From CAYOHY01 sp964403885 (GTDB lineage: Bacteria > Actinomycetota > Coriobacteriia > Anaerosomatales > PHET01), in contig CAYOHY010000004.1 in the NCBI GenBank assembly GCA_964403885.1, positions 14,979 to 78,978 on the forward strand: a stretch of 64,000 bases of DNA, read 5' to 3'. Position numbers and translations under genes: made by a program. The notes under the pieces are model-generated. The model was not told the DNA's origin and searched no databases. It worked only from the letters and a program-made list of their open reading frames with translations. Positions 24,120 through 33,254 of this stretch are shown in pieces (within the stretch, counting starts at the first letter, position 1; every line of letters starts with the position of its first letter).

Positions 24120-24839
24120 TTACTCGCTTCTTGCCGGCGCCTGTACCGAAGTGCCAAATCGCTCGATGATCCTGCGGTCGGAATCCACGCCCAAGGCGTC
24201 GAGCACCAGCTCCATCGACACGACCATGACCGGCGGCCCGGCCACCAGAAACGGCCTGCCGTCGTCGTCGAGATGGCGTCGCACGACGTCTGCGGTGATG
24301 AAGCCACGCTCGCCGGGCCACGTCTCGGGCGCATGCTCCAACACCGAGACCACCCGCACACCCAGTTCGCCCATCGCCAGGAACTCGCTCAAGTACGGCA
24401 TGCACGCTTCGTCCCGGTTGCCGTAGAACAGAACCGCGTCCTCGAACCCCTCACCACGCTGAGCGCGATCGCGAAGGATGCTGTGGGCCGGCGTGATGCC
24501 CACGCCGCCCACAAGGAACGCCACGCGGGAGGTACCCTGCGGCAACGCCAGCCGACCCCCCGCGGCAGATACCGTCACCTCGTCACCCGGCGTGAGAGCG
24601 GCCACCACGTTCTTGAACGCCGAGCCAGACAGCCTGGTGGTGAGCTCGAGCCACCCGTCCCCCGGGGCGGATGCGTGCGTGAACGTCTTGGTCTGCTCGC
24701 CCTCCTCGGTGGTCAGGGTGAGTCGGAACCACTGCGCGGCCTTGAACTCGTAGCCTGCGGGTCGTTCCAGTCGCAACGTGACGACGTCGGGACCGCAGGG
24801 GCTCAGATCGATGACGGATGTGGGGAAGGTCTCGAGCAA
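24120..24839 (-). CDS. FAD/NAD(P)-binding ferredoxin reductase-like oxidoreductase
   Basis: A 239-residue ferredoxin-NADP reductase-fold protein. The FAD domain (1-105) includes FKAAQWFRLTL and TFTHASAPGDGWLELTTR in the RxYS/FAD region. The NAD domain has FLVGGVGITPAHSILRD and AGPPVMVVSMELVLDALGV. There is no iron-sulfur domain. The TTG start at 24839 has AAGGAG 7 bases upstream; the longer frame overlaps the divergent lipoprotein's 5' region. Together with the divergent molybdopterin protein it resembles YedY/YedZ-type or sulfite-oxidase systems that take electrons from a flavoprotein (inference). Confidence 0.85.
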   Translation of the reverse strand: MLETFPTSVIDLSPCGPDVVTLRLERPAGYEFKAAQWFRLTLTTEEGEQTKTFTHASAPGDGWLELTTRLSGSAFKNVVAALTPGDEVTVSAAGGRLALPQGTSRVAFLVGGVGITPAHSILRDRAQRGEGFEDAVLFYGNRDEACMPYLSEFLAMGELGVRVVSVLEHAPETWPGERGFITADVVRRHLDDDGRPFLVAGPPVMVVSMELVLDALGVDSDRRIIERFGTSVQAPARSE

Positions 24840-24977
24840 GACGGGGCTCCTTGGTGCAAGCGGACATCGAGGCGGATGAGATGTGCACGCGGCGTGGTTC
24901 CGCGTAGCTGGGAAGATACCCCTCGGCGGGCGTCTTCGTTCCCGCGACACGCAACCCGGCCCGGAAGGCGGCACCAC

Positions 24978-25667
24978 ATGAGAAGCAGGCTCGCATTCGG
25001 TGTCGCTGCAGTGTTGCTTGGCGCGGCACTACTGTCCGCCGGTTGTGCGAGCGGGGTGCCGGACGTGCCGCCCACGGATGCCGTGACCGACAAGCCCATC
25101 GACCTGCCCAGCGCCGAGGTCAGGCAGTACAAGGGCAAGAAGCTCGACTCGGTGGCTGACTTTCGCGAGAACTCGATCCAGGGACCGCAGAAGGTGCCCA
25201 TCGCCTCGTACCGCATGAAGATCACGGGGCGCGTCGAGACGCCCACGACGCTCACCTACGACCAGGTGCTCGATCGGCAGTCGTATCAGAAGGTCGTGCG
25301 GATGAACTGCGTCGAGGGCTGGAGCGTCGACATCTTGTGGGAGGGCGTCAAGATCGCCGACCTGCTCGAGCAAGCCGGCTACGACAAGCGCGCCAAGACC
25401 GTGATCTTTCGCTGCTACGACGGGTACTCCACGTCTCTGCCGCTCGACTTCGTGGTGAACAACGACATCTTGCTGGCCTACAAGATGAACGGGATCGACC
25501 TGCCCGCCGAGCGCGGCTACCCGTTCCAGGTGGTCGCCCAGGACAAGTGGGGCTACAAGTGGGCCAAGTGGGTCACGAACATCGAGGTCAGCGACCGCAC
25601 CGACTTCAAGGGGTACTGGGAGAGCCGAGGCTACGACAACGACGCGACCCTGCCCTCGGCGAAGTAG
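24978..25667 (+). CDS. Lipoprotein with sulfite oxidase-type molybdopterin-binding domain
   Basis: A 229-residue protein. A signal peptide ends in the lipobox LLSAGC (Cys about 23), so it should be anchored outside the membrane. The oxidoreductase molybdopterin domain (about 75-215) has YRMKITGRVETPTTLTYD, then VVRMNCVEGWSVDILWEG, where Cys117 or nearby would ligand molybdenum, and AYKMNGIDLPAERGYPFQ. It is shorter than MsrP/YedY and lacks the dimerisation domain. ATG at 24978 has GGAAGG upstream. Export as a lipoprotein with bound cofactor would need the twin-arginine route, yet the signal shows only one Arg pair separated by Ser (MRSR). Confidence 0.9.
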   Translation: MRSRLAFGVAAVLLGAALLSAGCASGVPDVPPTDAVTDKPIDLPSAEVRQYKGKKLDSVADFRENSIQGPQKVPIASYRMKITGRVETPTTLTYDQVLDRQSYQKVVRMNCVEGWSVDILWEGVKIADLLEQAGYDKRAKTVIFRCYDGYSTSLPLDFVVNNDILLAYKMNGIDLPAERGYPFQVVAQDKWGYKWAKWVTNIEVSDRTDFKGYWESRGYDNDATLPSAK

Positions 25668-25682
25668 CGCCCCGGACGCCGA

Positions 25683-26363
25683 CTAGCGGATGACGTAGAG
25701 CAGCACCGCGAGGAAGTGGCAGACGCTTCCCGCAAGCACCCACACGTGCCACACCGCGTGCATGTACTTCACGCTCTTCATCACGTAGAAGACGGTGCCC
25801 ACGGTGTAGGCGAGCCCTCCCGCGACCAGCAGCCACAGACCCGCCGGGTCGAGGTTTGCGATCAGCGGCTTGATGGAGAGCACGACCATCCAGCCCATGC
25901 CCAGGTAGATGAGCGCGGACAGCCACCGCGGCCGGTAGGCCCAAAACGCTTCGAGCGCGATGCCGATGACCGCGAGCGACCAGATGATCCCAAAGAGCAG
26001 CCAGCCGCCGTCGCCGCGCAGCGTCACGAGGCAGAACGGGGTGTAGGTGCCGGCGATGAGCAGGTAGATGCCGCAGTGGTCGAAGACCTTGAAGAGGTGC
26101 TTGACCTTGGGCTGAGGGAAGCTGTGGTAGAGCGTCGAGGCGGTGTACTCGAGGATGAGCGTGATGCCGTAGACGATGGAGCTCGCGAGCTTGTAGGGGT
26201 CGTGCTCGAGCACCGCGAACGCGACCAGGATGACCAGCGCGGCCACCGACAACGCGATGCCCAACCCGTGGATGACGCTGTTGGCGATCTCCTCGCCCAG
26301 CGAGTAGGCGCGGACCTTCTTCTCGAACTCGGAGTCTGCGGTCCTCATCACTGCCTCGCTCAC
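25683..26363 (-). CDS. HlyIII/PAQR-family membrane protein
   Basis: A 226-residue protein with seven transmembrane helices. The zinc-binding residues of the family are visible in STLYHSFPQ, DHCGIYLLIAGTYTP and the late HAVWHVWVLAGSVCHF. Members include haemolysin III and adiponectin-receptor-like hydrolases. The GTG at 26363 overlaps the tautomerase stop as GTGA with GAGGA upstream, so the two are coupled; ATG at 26348 would drop five residues. Confidence 0.93.
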   Translation of the reverse strand: MSEAVMRTADSEFEKKVRAYSLGEEIANSVIHGLGIALSVAALVILVAFAVLEHDPYKLASSIVYGITLILEYTASTLYHSFPQPKVKHLFKVFDHCGIYLLIAGTYTPFCLVTLRGDGGWLLFGIIWSLAVIGIALEAFWAYRPRWLSALIYLGMGWMVVLSIKPLIANLDPAGLWLLVAGGLAYTVGTVFYVMKSVKYMHAVWHVWVLAGSVCHFLAVLLYVIR

Positions 26364-26749
26364 GACGCGTCCTCGGCGGGCACAGGGGCAGGGGTGCACT
26401 GCATGGCGCCGTTGAGGAAGAAGCATTCGGCCACCGGGTCGGTCACGAGGACCACGAGGTCGTGCTCGGCGATGCCAGGCGCGAAACCGAGCTTCTTGGA
26501 GATCGCATGGTACAGCGCCTCCTTCTTCTCGGTGGGGCGCGGGAGCATCGCGACCTCGACGATGGTCAGCCGGTCCGACTTGACCTCGGTGGTGTCGATG
26601 TCCTCGGCGGGAGTCTCGATGATGCGCTGCATGATGCGGTCGTCAGGGACACCCAGCGACTCGCTGATCGCCGAGCGCACACCGTGAAGGATGGCGCGCT
26701 TGTACTCGGTGGACTTGCCCGACTGGATATCGATGCGCACGATAGGCAT
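26360..26749 (-). CDS. Tautomerase-superfamily protein
   Basis: A 129-residue protein beginning MPIVRIDIQSGKS, so Pro-1 would be the catalytic base after Met removal. A second half with SDRLTIVEVAMLPRPTEKKE and KLGFAPGIAEHDLVVLVTD repeats the beta-alpha-beta unit, as in the tautomerase-2/cis-CaaD-like group. The ribosome site is AAGGAG 7 bases upstream. The substrate is unknown. Confidence 0.88.
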   Translation of the reverse strand: MPIVRIDIQSGKSTEYKRAILHGVRSAISESLGVPDDRIMQRIIETPAEDIDTTEVKSDRLTIVEVAMLPRPTEKKEALYHAISKKLGFAPGIAEHDLVVLVTDPVAECFFLNGAMQCTPAPVPAEDAS

Positions 26750-26813
26750 GCGAGGACTCCTTTTCGAAGGTTTTCATACTATACCCGCCAGTCAGTATCC
26801 AGAGGAGTACGTG

Positions 26814-27089
26814 GTGGCAACGGTCAGAACGCGCGTGATCGTCGAGGGACGAGTGCAGGGCGTGTGGTTCCGCGAGAGCACGCGCAGGCAGGCAGAATCG
26901 GTGGGCGTGAGCGGCTGGGTCAGGAACCTGCCGGACGGCGGGGTCGAAGCCGTCTTCGAAGGCGACGCCGAGAAGGTCGCCACGATGGTCGCGTGGGCCG
27001 GCCACGGTCCGGAGAGCGCCGTGGTGACCCAGCACGAGTCGTGGTCCGAGGCGCCCGAGGGGCTCAGCGGGTTCGAGATCCGGCGGTAG
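26814..27089 (+). CDS. Acylphosphatase
   Basis: A 91-residue enzyme that hydrolyses carboxyl-phosphate bonds. Motifs are VIVEGRVQGVWFRESTRRQA (catalytic Arg in GRVQGVWFR) and GWVRNLPDGGVEAVFEGD (catalytic Asn in RN). GTG at 26814 is 6-7 bases after GGAG; an adjacent GTG at 26811 is also possible. It is divergent from the tautomerase gene. Confidence 0.93.
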   Translation: MATVRTRVIVEGRVQGVWFRESTRRQAESVGVSGWVRNLPDGGVEAVFEGDAEKVATMVAWAGHGPESAVVTQHESWSEAPEGLSGFEIRR

Positions 27090-27148
27090 CCCGGCCTGCG
27101 CTGGTGCGCGCTGGTGCTCGCGTCCGCCTGCTCCGTCCGCGTGCGCGG

Positions 27149-28120
27149 CTAGGCGTGTGGCGCTTCCTCGGCGAGCTCGATGGCGGCTTCCTCGGAGGCG
27201 ATGGCCTGGGCGGTCTTGGGGCGGCCGATCGTGTTGACCAGCACCACGCCTGCGATCGACACCGCACCGCCCACGATCACGGCCAGGCTGGGCACTTCGC
27301 CAAGCCAGAACCACGCGATGATCGCGGCGTTGACCGGCTGCAGGTACAGAAACGCCGACACGCGGCTCGCGGGCATCTTCGACAGGCCGTACCCCCACAG
27401 CACGTAGGCGATGGCGCCCGGGAAAATGCCCAGGTAGATGCCGGAGACCGTGGCCGAGACGGGCGCCGCCTGCATCTGCTGGAGCAACGAGGGCGCGAAC
27501 AGGAGCAGCGGGACGGTGCCCGCCCAGATGGCGTAGGACGTGAACTCGGTGGCCGAGTACTTGGCCAGCCCGGGCTTGCTCACCAGGAAGTAGAGCGACG
27601 TCGAGATGGTCGCGATGAGGATGAGCAGCGCCCCCGGATCGAGGCCGATCGCGCCTTCGGCCTCACCGGCCGCGACCATGACACCGCCGGCGAACGAGAT
27701 ACCGATACCCGCCCAGCCCCACGGTGCGAGACGCTCCCCCAAGAAGCGGGTGGAGAGCGCGGCCGTTACCACGGGCGACAGCGAGATGAGCAGCGCAGCC
27801 GCGCCGGACTGCACGGTGCGCTCGCCAAAGTTGAGCGCGAGGTGATAGATGGTGATGCCCAAGATGCCGGCGAGCCAGATGCGCGGCAGGTCCATCTTGG
27901 CGGGGCGCTTCATGCGGATGATGAGCGCGTAGACCGCGAGCACGATCGACGCGGTGCCAAAGCGCAGCAACGCGAGCTGTGCGGGGCCGTAGCCGTCGGG
28001 GCCGGGCGTGCCGTCGATGGGAGCGAGGCCGGCGCGGATCCCGGGGAACGCCGACGCCCACAACAGCAGCGCGGTTCCCAGAGCAAGCCATACGGACAGT
28101 GGGGTCTTCTCGTCAGTCAT
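27149..28120 (-). CDS. DMT-superfamily (EamA) transporter
   Basis: A 323-residue membrane protein with ten transmembrane helices in two EamA repeats. Repeat 1 starts WLALGTALLLWASAFPGIRA; repeat 2 starts LDPGALLILIATISTSLYFL, and PVNAAIIAWFWLGEVPS is typical. It probably exports a metabolite or amino acid. ATG at 28120 has ATGGGGCGC upstream, which could also serve as an ATG at 28129. The charged tail SEEAAIELAEEAPHA is cytoplasmic. Confidence 0.9.
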   Translation of the reverse strand: MTDEKTPLSVWLALGTALLLWASAFPGIRAGLAPIDGTPGPDGYGPAQLALLRFGTASIVLAVYALIIRMKRPAKMDLPRIWLAGILGITIYHLALNFGERTVQSGAAALLISLSPVVTAALSTRFLGERLAPWGWAGIGISFAGGVMVAAGEAEGAIGLDPGALLILIATISTSLYFLVSKPGLAKYSATEFTSYAIWAGTVPLLLFAPSLLQQMQAAPVSATVSGIYLGIFPGAIAYVLWGYGLSKMPASRVSAFLYLQPVNAAIIAWFWLGEVPSLAVIVGGAVSIAGVVLVNTIGRPKTAQAIASEEAAIELAEEAPHA

Positions 28121-28176
28121 GCGCCCCATGCTAGCCCATCGCCGGGGGCTCTGCGGTATCCGAAATCGCAGCAATC

Positions 28177-29433
28177 CTATTCAAGCTTCAAGCGCGTGAC
28201 ACCCACCGCGAGCGACACCGCCGAGAACGCGAGCAGCACCACCACCGGCAGCATCACCGCCTCGAGTCCCGCACCGCGTGCGACCACGTCCTTCAGCCCC
28301 ACCATCGCCCAGCCGGTGGGCGTGAACTTCGCGATCGTCTGCATGGTGGGGCTCGTGATCTCGAGCGGCCAGTAGCATCCGCCCAGCATCGCGAGCGCCG
28401 TGGAGAGCACGGGTGCGATCGCCGACATCTGGCTGCGGGTGCGCACGAGCGCCGAGAGCATCACGCCCAGCCCCGTCGCCGCCAGTACGAGACCCAGCAG
28501 CACCGCCGCCACGGCAAGCGGGTCGCTCCCCCACGGCACGCCAAAGACGAGCGCGCCAAAGCCCACGAGCATCGCGGCCTCGAAGCTCGCGACCAGCGCG
28601 ACGCCCATGACCTTGCCGCCCAGCACCTCCGCGCGGCGAACAGGCGTCGCGAGCAGCCGGCGAAGCGTGCCCAGCTCGCGCTCCTCGAGGATGCCGCCGG
28701 CGCTCCCCAGCGCGGTCATGAAGACGAAGAACACCGTGAAGCCCAGCGAGTACTGCGTGTTGGCGGGAGCGGAGAGCTCCGCCTCACGAGCTGCCGACGA
28801 GGTCACCGTGACCGCGGTGACGCTCACGGGCGGGGCGGGCTCCCACAAGGAATCGGCGATGCCGTAGTAGCGAGCGAACAGAGCGGGGTCGCGCGGCGGG
28901 TGGCCCACGGGCAGCGCTCCGGGCGCTTGGCCGGCGGGAAGCGTTGCGCTCGAGGACACCATCGCCGCAGCGTCCTGCGCCGCACGAGCGGCCATCGCGT
29001 TGGTGGCGATGCGCGTCGCCGCGCCCTGCACCACCTCGACGAGCGCCTGCGCGCGCTGCGAGCTGGGGTCGCGAAGCGTCTCGACGCGCGCGGGCTCATC
29101 GGAGGCCACAGCCGCACCAAAGCCCTTGGGGATCACCACGATCACCGGCGCATCGCCGGCCTTGACCGCTGCGCGCGCCGCCGCCTTGGTCAGCGAGGTG
29201 TCGGCCTCGAACGAGGGAGCGTCGTCGACGGCCTTGACCACCGTCCGCGAGTACTCGGTGCGGTCGAGGTCGACCACGGGCACACCCAAGGGGCGCTCGG
29301 CGCCTTGCGACCCAAAGGCGGTGCCAAACACCCATGTGAGCAGCAGCGGCAGCACGATCACGGCGACGAGCTCCGTGCGGTCCCTGAACAGCGACAGCAG
29401 GTTCAACCGTGCGATGGCGAAGACGCGCTTCAT
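28177..29433 (-). CDS. ABC-2 type transporter permease (second subunit)
   Basis: A 418-residue permease. An N-terminal transmembrane helix (RTELVAVIVLPLLLTWVFG) is followed by an extracytoplasmic domain of about 200 residues and five C-terminal helices containing GILEERELGTLRRLLATPVRR, the ABC-2 coupling motif. The start ATG at 29433 overlaps the upstream stop as ATGA. With the other permease and the ATPase it forms an exporter of the NatB/YhaP type. Confidence 0.92.
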   Translation of the reverse strand: MKRVFAIARLNLLSLFRDRTELVAVIVLPLLLTWVFGTAFGSQGAERPLGVPVVDLDRTEYSRTVVKAVDDAPSFEADTSLTKAAARAAVKAGDAPVIVVIPKGFGAAVASDEPARVETLRDPSSQRAQALVEVVQGAATRIATNAMAARAAQDAAAMVSSSATLPAGQAPGALPVGHPPRDPALFARYYGIADSLWEPAPPVSVTAVTVTSSAAREAELSAPANTQYSLGFTVFFVFMTALGSAGGILEERELGTLRRLLATPVRRAEVLGGKVMGVALVASFEAAMLVGFGALVFGVPWGSDPLAVAAVLLGLVLAATGLGVMLSALVRTRSQMSAIAPVLSTALAMLGGCYWPLEITSPTMQTIAKFTPTGWAMVGLKDVVARGAGLEAVMLPVVVLLAFSAVSLAVGVTRLKLE

Positions 29434-30707
29434 CGGCGGGCCGCCGTCCGCCATGCACCAAACAGGAAGAACAGCACCGCGAAGCCCATGAGTGCACCCA
29501 CCGGGGCGAGCACATCGGACACGTGGCCGCCGCGCAGCTGCACGGTGCTCCAACCCTCCATCGTCCACCCGATGACCGAGAAGTACCGGATGGGCTGGAT
29601 CCACTCCGGCAGCACGGTGATGGTGAAGAACGCACCGCCGATGAGGGCCTGGATCTGGATGACGAGCGGGCCAAGCCCGCCGGCGCCGCGCTCCGTGCGC
29701 GCGAGCGAGGCGATGACCACCGCGAGCCCCGTGACAGCCAGCACCTCGGCGGCCGCGACCACGAACACCGCGAGCACGTCGTCACCCCAGTTCACGCCAA
29801 ATGCGAAGCGCGTGAACAGGTACAGCACAGAGAACTGCGCCATGCCCAGCGCGAAGATGCCGAGCATCTTGCCGCCCGTGACCGCCGCCGCGCCGGTGGG
29901 CGTGGTCAGCAGTCGCGACAGCGTCTGCTCGCGGCGCTCCTTGATCGTCGAGAACGCACCGAACATCGCGCCGAACATGAGGAACATCGACGTCATCGAC
30001 AGCCCGTAGAAGTCGATGGCGGTCAGCTTCACGCCCTGCACGATCTGCTCGTCGTCGACCTGCACCGTCTCGAGCGCCCCGGGCTTCGTGGCAGCGACGA
30101 TCGCGTTCTGGTTCACCGCCGACATCAGCCAGCCGGACTGTGGTTCCGACGCACGCTGCTCGGCAACGGCCTTGGTCGCGGTCTGCACTGAGATCGAGGC
30201 CGCCGAGTACTGCCCGGCGAGCGAGCGGACGATACTCTCCCAGATGCCCGCGGACAGCTCTGAACCGGGGTCGCCCAGGACCTTGAGCTCGACCGGCTTG
30301 CCGTCCGTGACCCGTCTCGTGAAGTCGACGGGGATGACGAGCGCTGCGGCGATCTCGCCATCGGCGACCTTGGCCTGCACGGGTCCGAGCGTGCGCGACA
30401 CCGTCACGTCCGCGATGCGGTCGATGCGCTTCGAGCCGCGGATCGCCGAGACCAGCTCGTCGCCCAGATGGTCGCTCGTGGGAGGTGCCACGATCGACGG
30501 GCTGCCCTGCACCACTGCCGCCTGCCCGTCATCGAGGTTCACCACCGCAACGGGTATGGCTGCGTCTCCCCCGCTCGCCGCACCGCCCAGCGCCGAGCCA
30601 AGGATCAGGATCAGCACCACCGGCATGCCCAACAGGATGCCCATGGCGGAGACGTCACGCGTCCAGACGCGGATGTCCTTCCATGCGATGTGCAGCGCGC
30701 GCATCAT
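29430..30707 (-). CDS. ABC-2 type transporter permease (first subunit)
   Basis: A 425-residue permease with the same layout as the next gene: helix 1 (about 20-42), a large loop, then helices from about 220 onward with STIKERREQTLSRLLTTPTG as the coupling motif. Its first codon shares one base with the ATPase stop (TGATG). Both permeases probably form a heterodimer. Confidence 0.92.
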   Translation of the reverse strand: MMRALHIAWKDIRVWTRDVSAMGILLGMPVVLILILGSALGGAASGGDAAIPVAVVNLDDGQAAVVQGSPSIVAPPTSDHLGDELVSAIRGSKRIDRIADVTVSRTLGPVQAKVADGEIAAALVIPVDFTRRVTDGKPVELKVLGDPGSELSAGIWESIVRSLAGQYSAASISVQTATKAVAEQRASEPQSGWLMSAVNQNAIVAATKPGALETVQVDDEQIVQGVKLTAIDFYGLSMTSMFLMFGAMFGAFSTIKERREQTLSRLLTTPTGAAAVTGGKMLGIFALGMAQFSVLYLFTRFAFGVNWGDDVLAVFVVAAAEVLAVTGLAVVIASLARTERGAGGLGPLVIQIQALIGGAFFTITVLPEWIQPIRYFSVIGWTMEGWSTVQLRGGHVSDVLAPVGALMGFAVLFFLFGAWRTAARR

Positions 30708-31720
30708 CAGTCGCGCAGTCCGCGCCCGGTGAGGTGCAGGAACACGCTCTCGAGGTTGGGCTCGGCGATCTCCACCGCGCGTACGGCCGCGCCGCTGCGC
30801 GTGACCGCCTCGACGATGCCGCCCAACGCGGCTGCGGCGTCAGGCGAGAGCACCTCGAGCGTGGTGCCCACGACCTCGGCGCTCGTGACCCCGCCAACCG
30901 CACGCACGCCCTCGAGCGCGGCGAGCACTTCGGCGGGTGGCGCCGGCTCCGCGGCCTCGGTCGCGGCTGTGTCGTCGGATGCGGCCTCATCGGCGGGCGG
31001 TTGACCGTCACCCAGCGTGATACGCACGCGGTCCTCGTCGCCCACGAGTGCGCGCAGCTCCTCGAGCGTGCCCAGCGCGATGAGCTTGCCGTGATCCACG
31101 ATGCCCACCCGGTCGCACAGGAACTCGACCTCTTCCATGTAGTGGCTCGTGTAGACCACGGTCATACCCTCGTCGTTGAGCTGCTTCACCGTCTCGAGGA
31201 TGTGGTTGCGGCTCTGGGGGTCGATCCCCACCGTGGGCTCGTCCATGAGCAGGACGCGAGGTCTATGCAGGATGCCGGCTGCGATGTTGATGCGCCGCTT
31301 CATGCCTCCCGAGAAGGTCTCGACGCGCTTCTTGGCCTTGTCCTCGAGCCCGGCCATCGCCAGCCCGTAGGCCACCGCATCGTCGAGCGCCTTGCCGCCC
31401 AGGCCGTACATCCGGCCCCAGAAACGCAGGTTCTCGGCGGCGGTGAGCGTGGGGTACAGCGCGATCTCCTGCGGCACCACCCCCAGCGCCGAGCGGACCT
31501 TCAGCGACTCGTTGCGCACCGAGTGCCCGGCGACGCGCGCGTCACCCGCATCGGGCGCCAGCAGACACGCGATCATCGAGATCGTCGTGGTCTTGCCCGC
31601 CCCGTTGGGGCCGAGCAGCCCGAAGATCTCGCCCTCGGCTATCTCGAACGACACGCCACCCACGGCGGTCACGTCACCGAATCGCTTCTCGAGCCCCTCG
31701 ACTTCGAGAATCGCCCCCAT
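30707..31720 (-). CDS. ABC transporter ATP-binding protein with extended C-terminal domain
   Basis: A 337-residue ATPase: Walker A GLLGPNGAGKTT, Q-loop VVPQEIALYPTLTAAENL, signature FSGGMKRRINIAAGI, Walker B VLLMDEPTVGIDP and switch His in YTSHYMEEVE. A C-terminal domain (about 230-337) carries an acidic insert rich in Ala, Glu and Pro, then a DrrA-like tail ending SVFLHLTGRGLRD. The substrate may be a drug, lipid or sodium (family knowledge). The insert is longer than usual. Confidence 0.95.
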   Translation of the reverse strand: MGAILEVEGLEKRFGDVTAVGGVSFEIAEGEIFGLLGPNGAGKTTTISMIACLLAPDAGDARVAGHSVRNESLKVRSALGVVPQEIALYPTLTAAENLRFWGRMYGLGGKALDDAVAYGLAMAGLEDKAKKRVETFSGGMKRRINIAAGILHRPRVLLMDEPTVGIDPQSRNHILETVKQLNDEGMTVVYTSHYMEEVEFLCDRVGIVDHGKLIALGTLEELRALVGDEDRVRITLGDGQPPADEAASDDTAATEAAEPAPPAEVLAALEGVRAVGGVTSAEVVGTTLEVLSPDAAAALGGIVEAVTRSGAAVRAVEIAEPNLESVFLHLTGRGLRD

Positions 31721-31723
31721 CGC

Positions 31724-32428
31724 CTAGCCCTTCGCCGTCTCCATCATCCGGTCGAGCAAATCGAACAGCGCATCGCGGCACGCGGGAATGCGCAGACGCG
31801 CCTCCTCGAGCATCTCGCTCGCGCTCATCACATATGGACCCCCGCCGGCGAGATCGTCACCACACGCCTCGACGAGCGCGTCCAGCGCGTCCTCGGTCCA
31901 CTCCAGGTGGCACTGCAGCCCCACGATGCGGCCGCCGTCCATGGCGTAGGCCTGGTTCATGCACGCCTCGCTCGACAGCGCCGGCTCGACACCATCGGGC
32001 AGCGAGAACGTGTCACCGTGCCAGTGACCCGCGATCAGCCCCTCCGGGATCGCCGCCAGCACGCCTTCGTCCGATCCGCCCACGTGGTGGACCGGGTACC
32101 ACCCGATCTCCCTGTGGTCGTTGCGGCGCACGGCGCCACCCGCGACCTCGGCCACGATCTGCGAGCCCAAGCACACACCCAGCACGCGCGAGCCGTTGGC
32201 AAGCGCCGACGACACGTAGCGCTTCTCGGCGGCCAGCCAGGGAAGGCGGGCGTCATCATCGGCTCCCATGGGACCGCCCATGAGGACCAGCAGGTCGATC
32301 TCTTCGAGCTCCGGGAACTCTTCGGTGAGCGCGAGCGTCTCGGTGAGCTCATGGTCGCGCGCGTGTGCCCACTGCGCGATGAGCTCGGGGCCTTCGAATG
32401 GGACGTGCCTGATGACGTGGATTCGCAT
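31724..32428 (-). CDS. Class I glutamine amidotransferase-like protein
   Basis: A 234-residue protein with the class I triad: Cys in VLGVCLGSQIVAEVAGG, His in GLQCHLEWTE and Glu two residues on. The GHWHGDTFSLP loop matches GMP-synthase-like stand-alone GATases of unknown partner. It starts 3 bases before the ABC ATPase, which suggests the same operon. ATG at 32428 was taken as the start because RIHVIRHVPFEGP is the family N-terminus. Confidence 0.9.
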   Translation of the reverse strand: MRIHVIRHVPFEGPELIAQWAHARDHELTETLALTEEFPELEEIDLLVLMGGPMGADDDARLPWLAAEKRYVSSALANGSRVLGVCLGSQIVAEVAGGAVRRNDHREIGWYPVHHVGGSDEGVLAAIPEGLIAGHWHGDTFSLPDGVEPALSSEACMNQAYAMDGGRIVGLQCHLEWTEDALDALVEACGDDLAGGGPYVMSASEMLEEARLRIPACRDALFDLLDRMMETAKG

Positions 32429-32594
32429 AGAGCCTCTTCGTGTGTGATGTGAAGTCCTCGTGGGTACCCACCAATACTACCCCCACGAACTGCCAGTTCC
32501 TCCACCGTCTGCCGAGCAAGTAGTGGCGCAGTGGTTGAAGCGGTACTAGCATGGTGCATCGTGGTCGAATCGACCCCCTGGATTGGGAGGTTTC

Positions 32595-33245
32595 ATGCAC
32601 GTCGTCATCGGCGGGTACGGCCGAGTGGGCCGCTACCTCGCGCACATGCTCGAATCGGAGGGGCACACCGTCTCCGTCATCGACAGGAACCCTGCCGTCT
32701 TCGCCGAGTACGGTGAGGAGATCCAAGGCCGCAAGCTCACGGGCGAGGTCTTCGACCGCGAGACGCTGGTCAAGGCCGGCATCGAGAAGGCCGACGCGTT
32801 CGCTGCGGTCACTGCCGGCGACAACAGCAACATCGTGGCTGCGCGTGTGGCGCGCGAGCGCTTCGGTGTGCCGGTGGTCGTGGCCCGCATCTTCGACCCG
32901 CGCCGTGCCAACGTCTACGAGCACTTCGGCATCCCCACCATCTCGAGCGTGCGGTGGGCCGGCCGCAAGCTGCTCACCATGATCCTCGAGCCGCTCGTGC
33001 GCACCGAGCGCATCTTTGGCGGCGGCGAGATCGTGACCGTGCAGGCATCGGCGACCGCCGAGATGGAAGGCATGACGATCGCGCAGTTCGAGAACCGCGA
33101 TCACTTCCGCGTCACGGTGCTCGTGCGCGACGGCAAGGCGTCGCTTCCCAATCCTGAAGACGTGATCTCCGAGACCGACCGGCTCTACATCACCGTGACC
33201 CGCGACGCAGTCGATGAGCTCAAGCAGCTCATCGGCCTCGAGTAG
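32595..33245 (+). CDS. trkA: TrkA-family potassium uptake regulatory protein (first copy)
   Basis: A 216-residue RCK protein. The N-domain nucleotide motif is HVVIGGYGRVGRYLA with acidic VSVIDRNP, and a C-domain (about 135-216) follows with GGEIVTVQASATAEM. It gates a TrkH/KtrB-type potassium channel in response to NAD(H) or ATP. ATG at 32595 has GGGAGG upstream; an upstream ATG at 32583 is poorer. Nine bases separate it from a second TrkA. No TrkH gene is in the window. Confidence 0.92.
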   Translation: MHVVIGGYGRVGRYLAHMLESEGHTVSVIDRNPAVFAEYGEEIQGRKLTGEVFDRETLVKAGIEKADAFAAVTAGDNSNIVAARVARERFGVPVVVARIFDPRRANVYEHFGIPTISSVRWAGRKLLTMILEPLVRTERIFGGGEIVTVQASATAEMEGMTIAQFENRDHFRVTVLVRDGKASLPNPEDVISETDRLYITVTRDAVDELKQLIGLE

Positions 33246-33254
33246 GAGCGCCCC

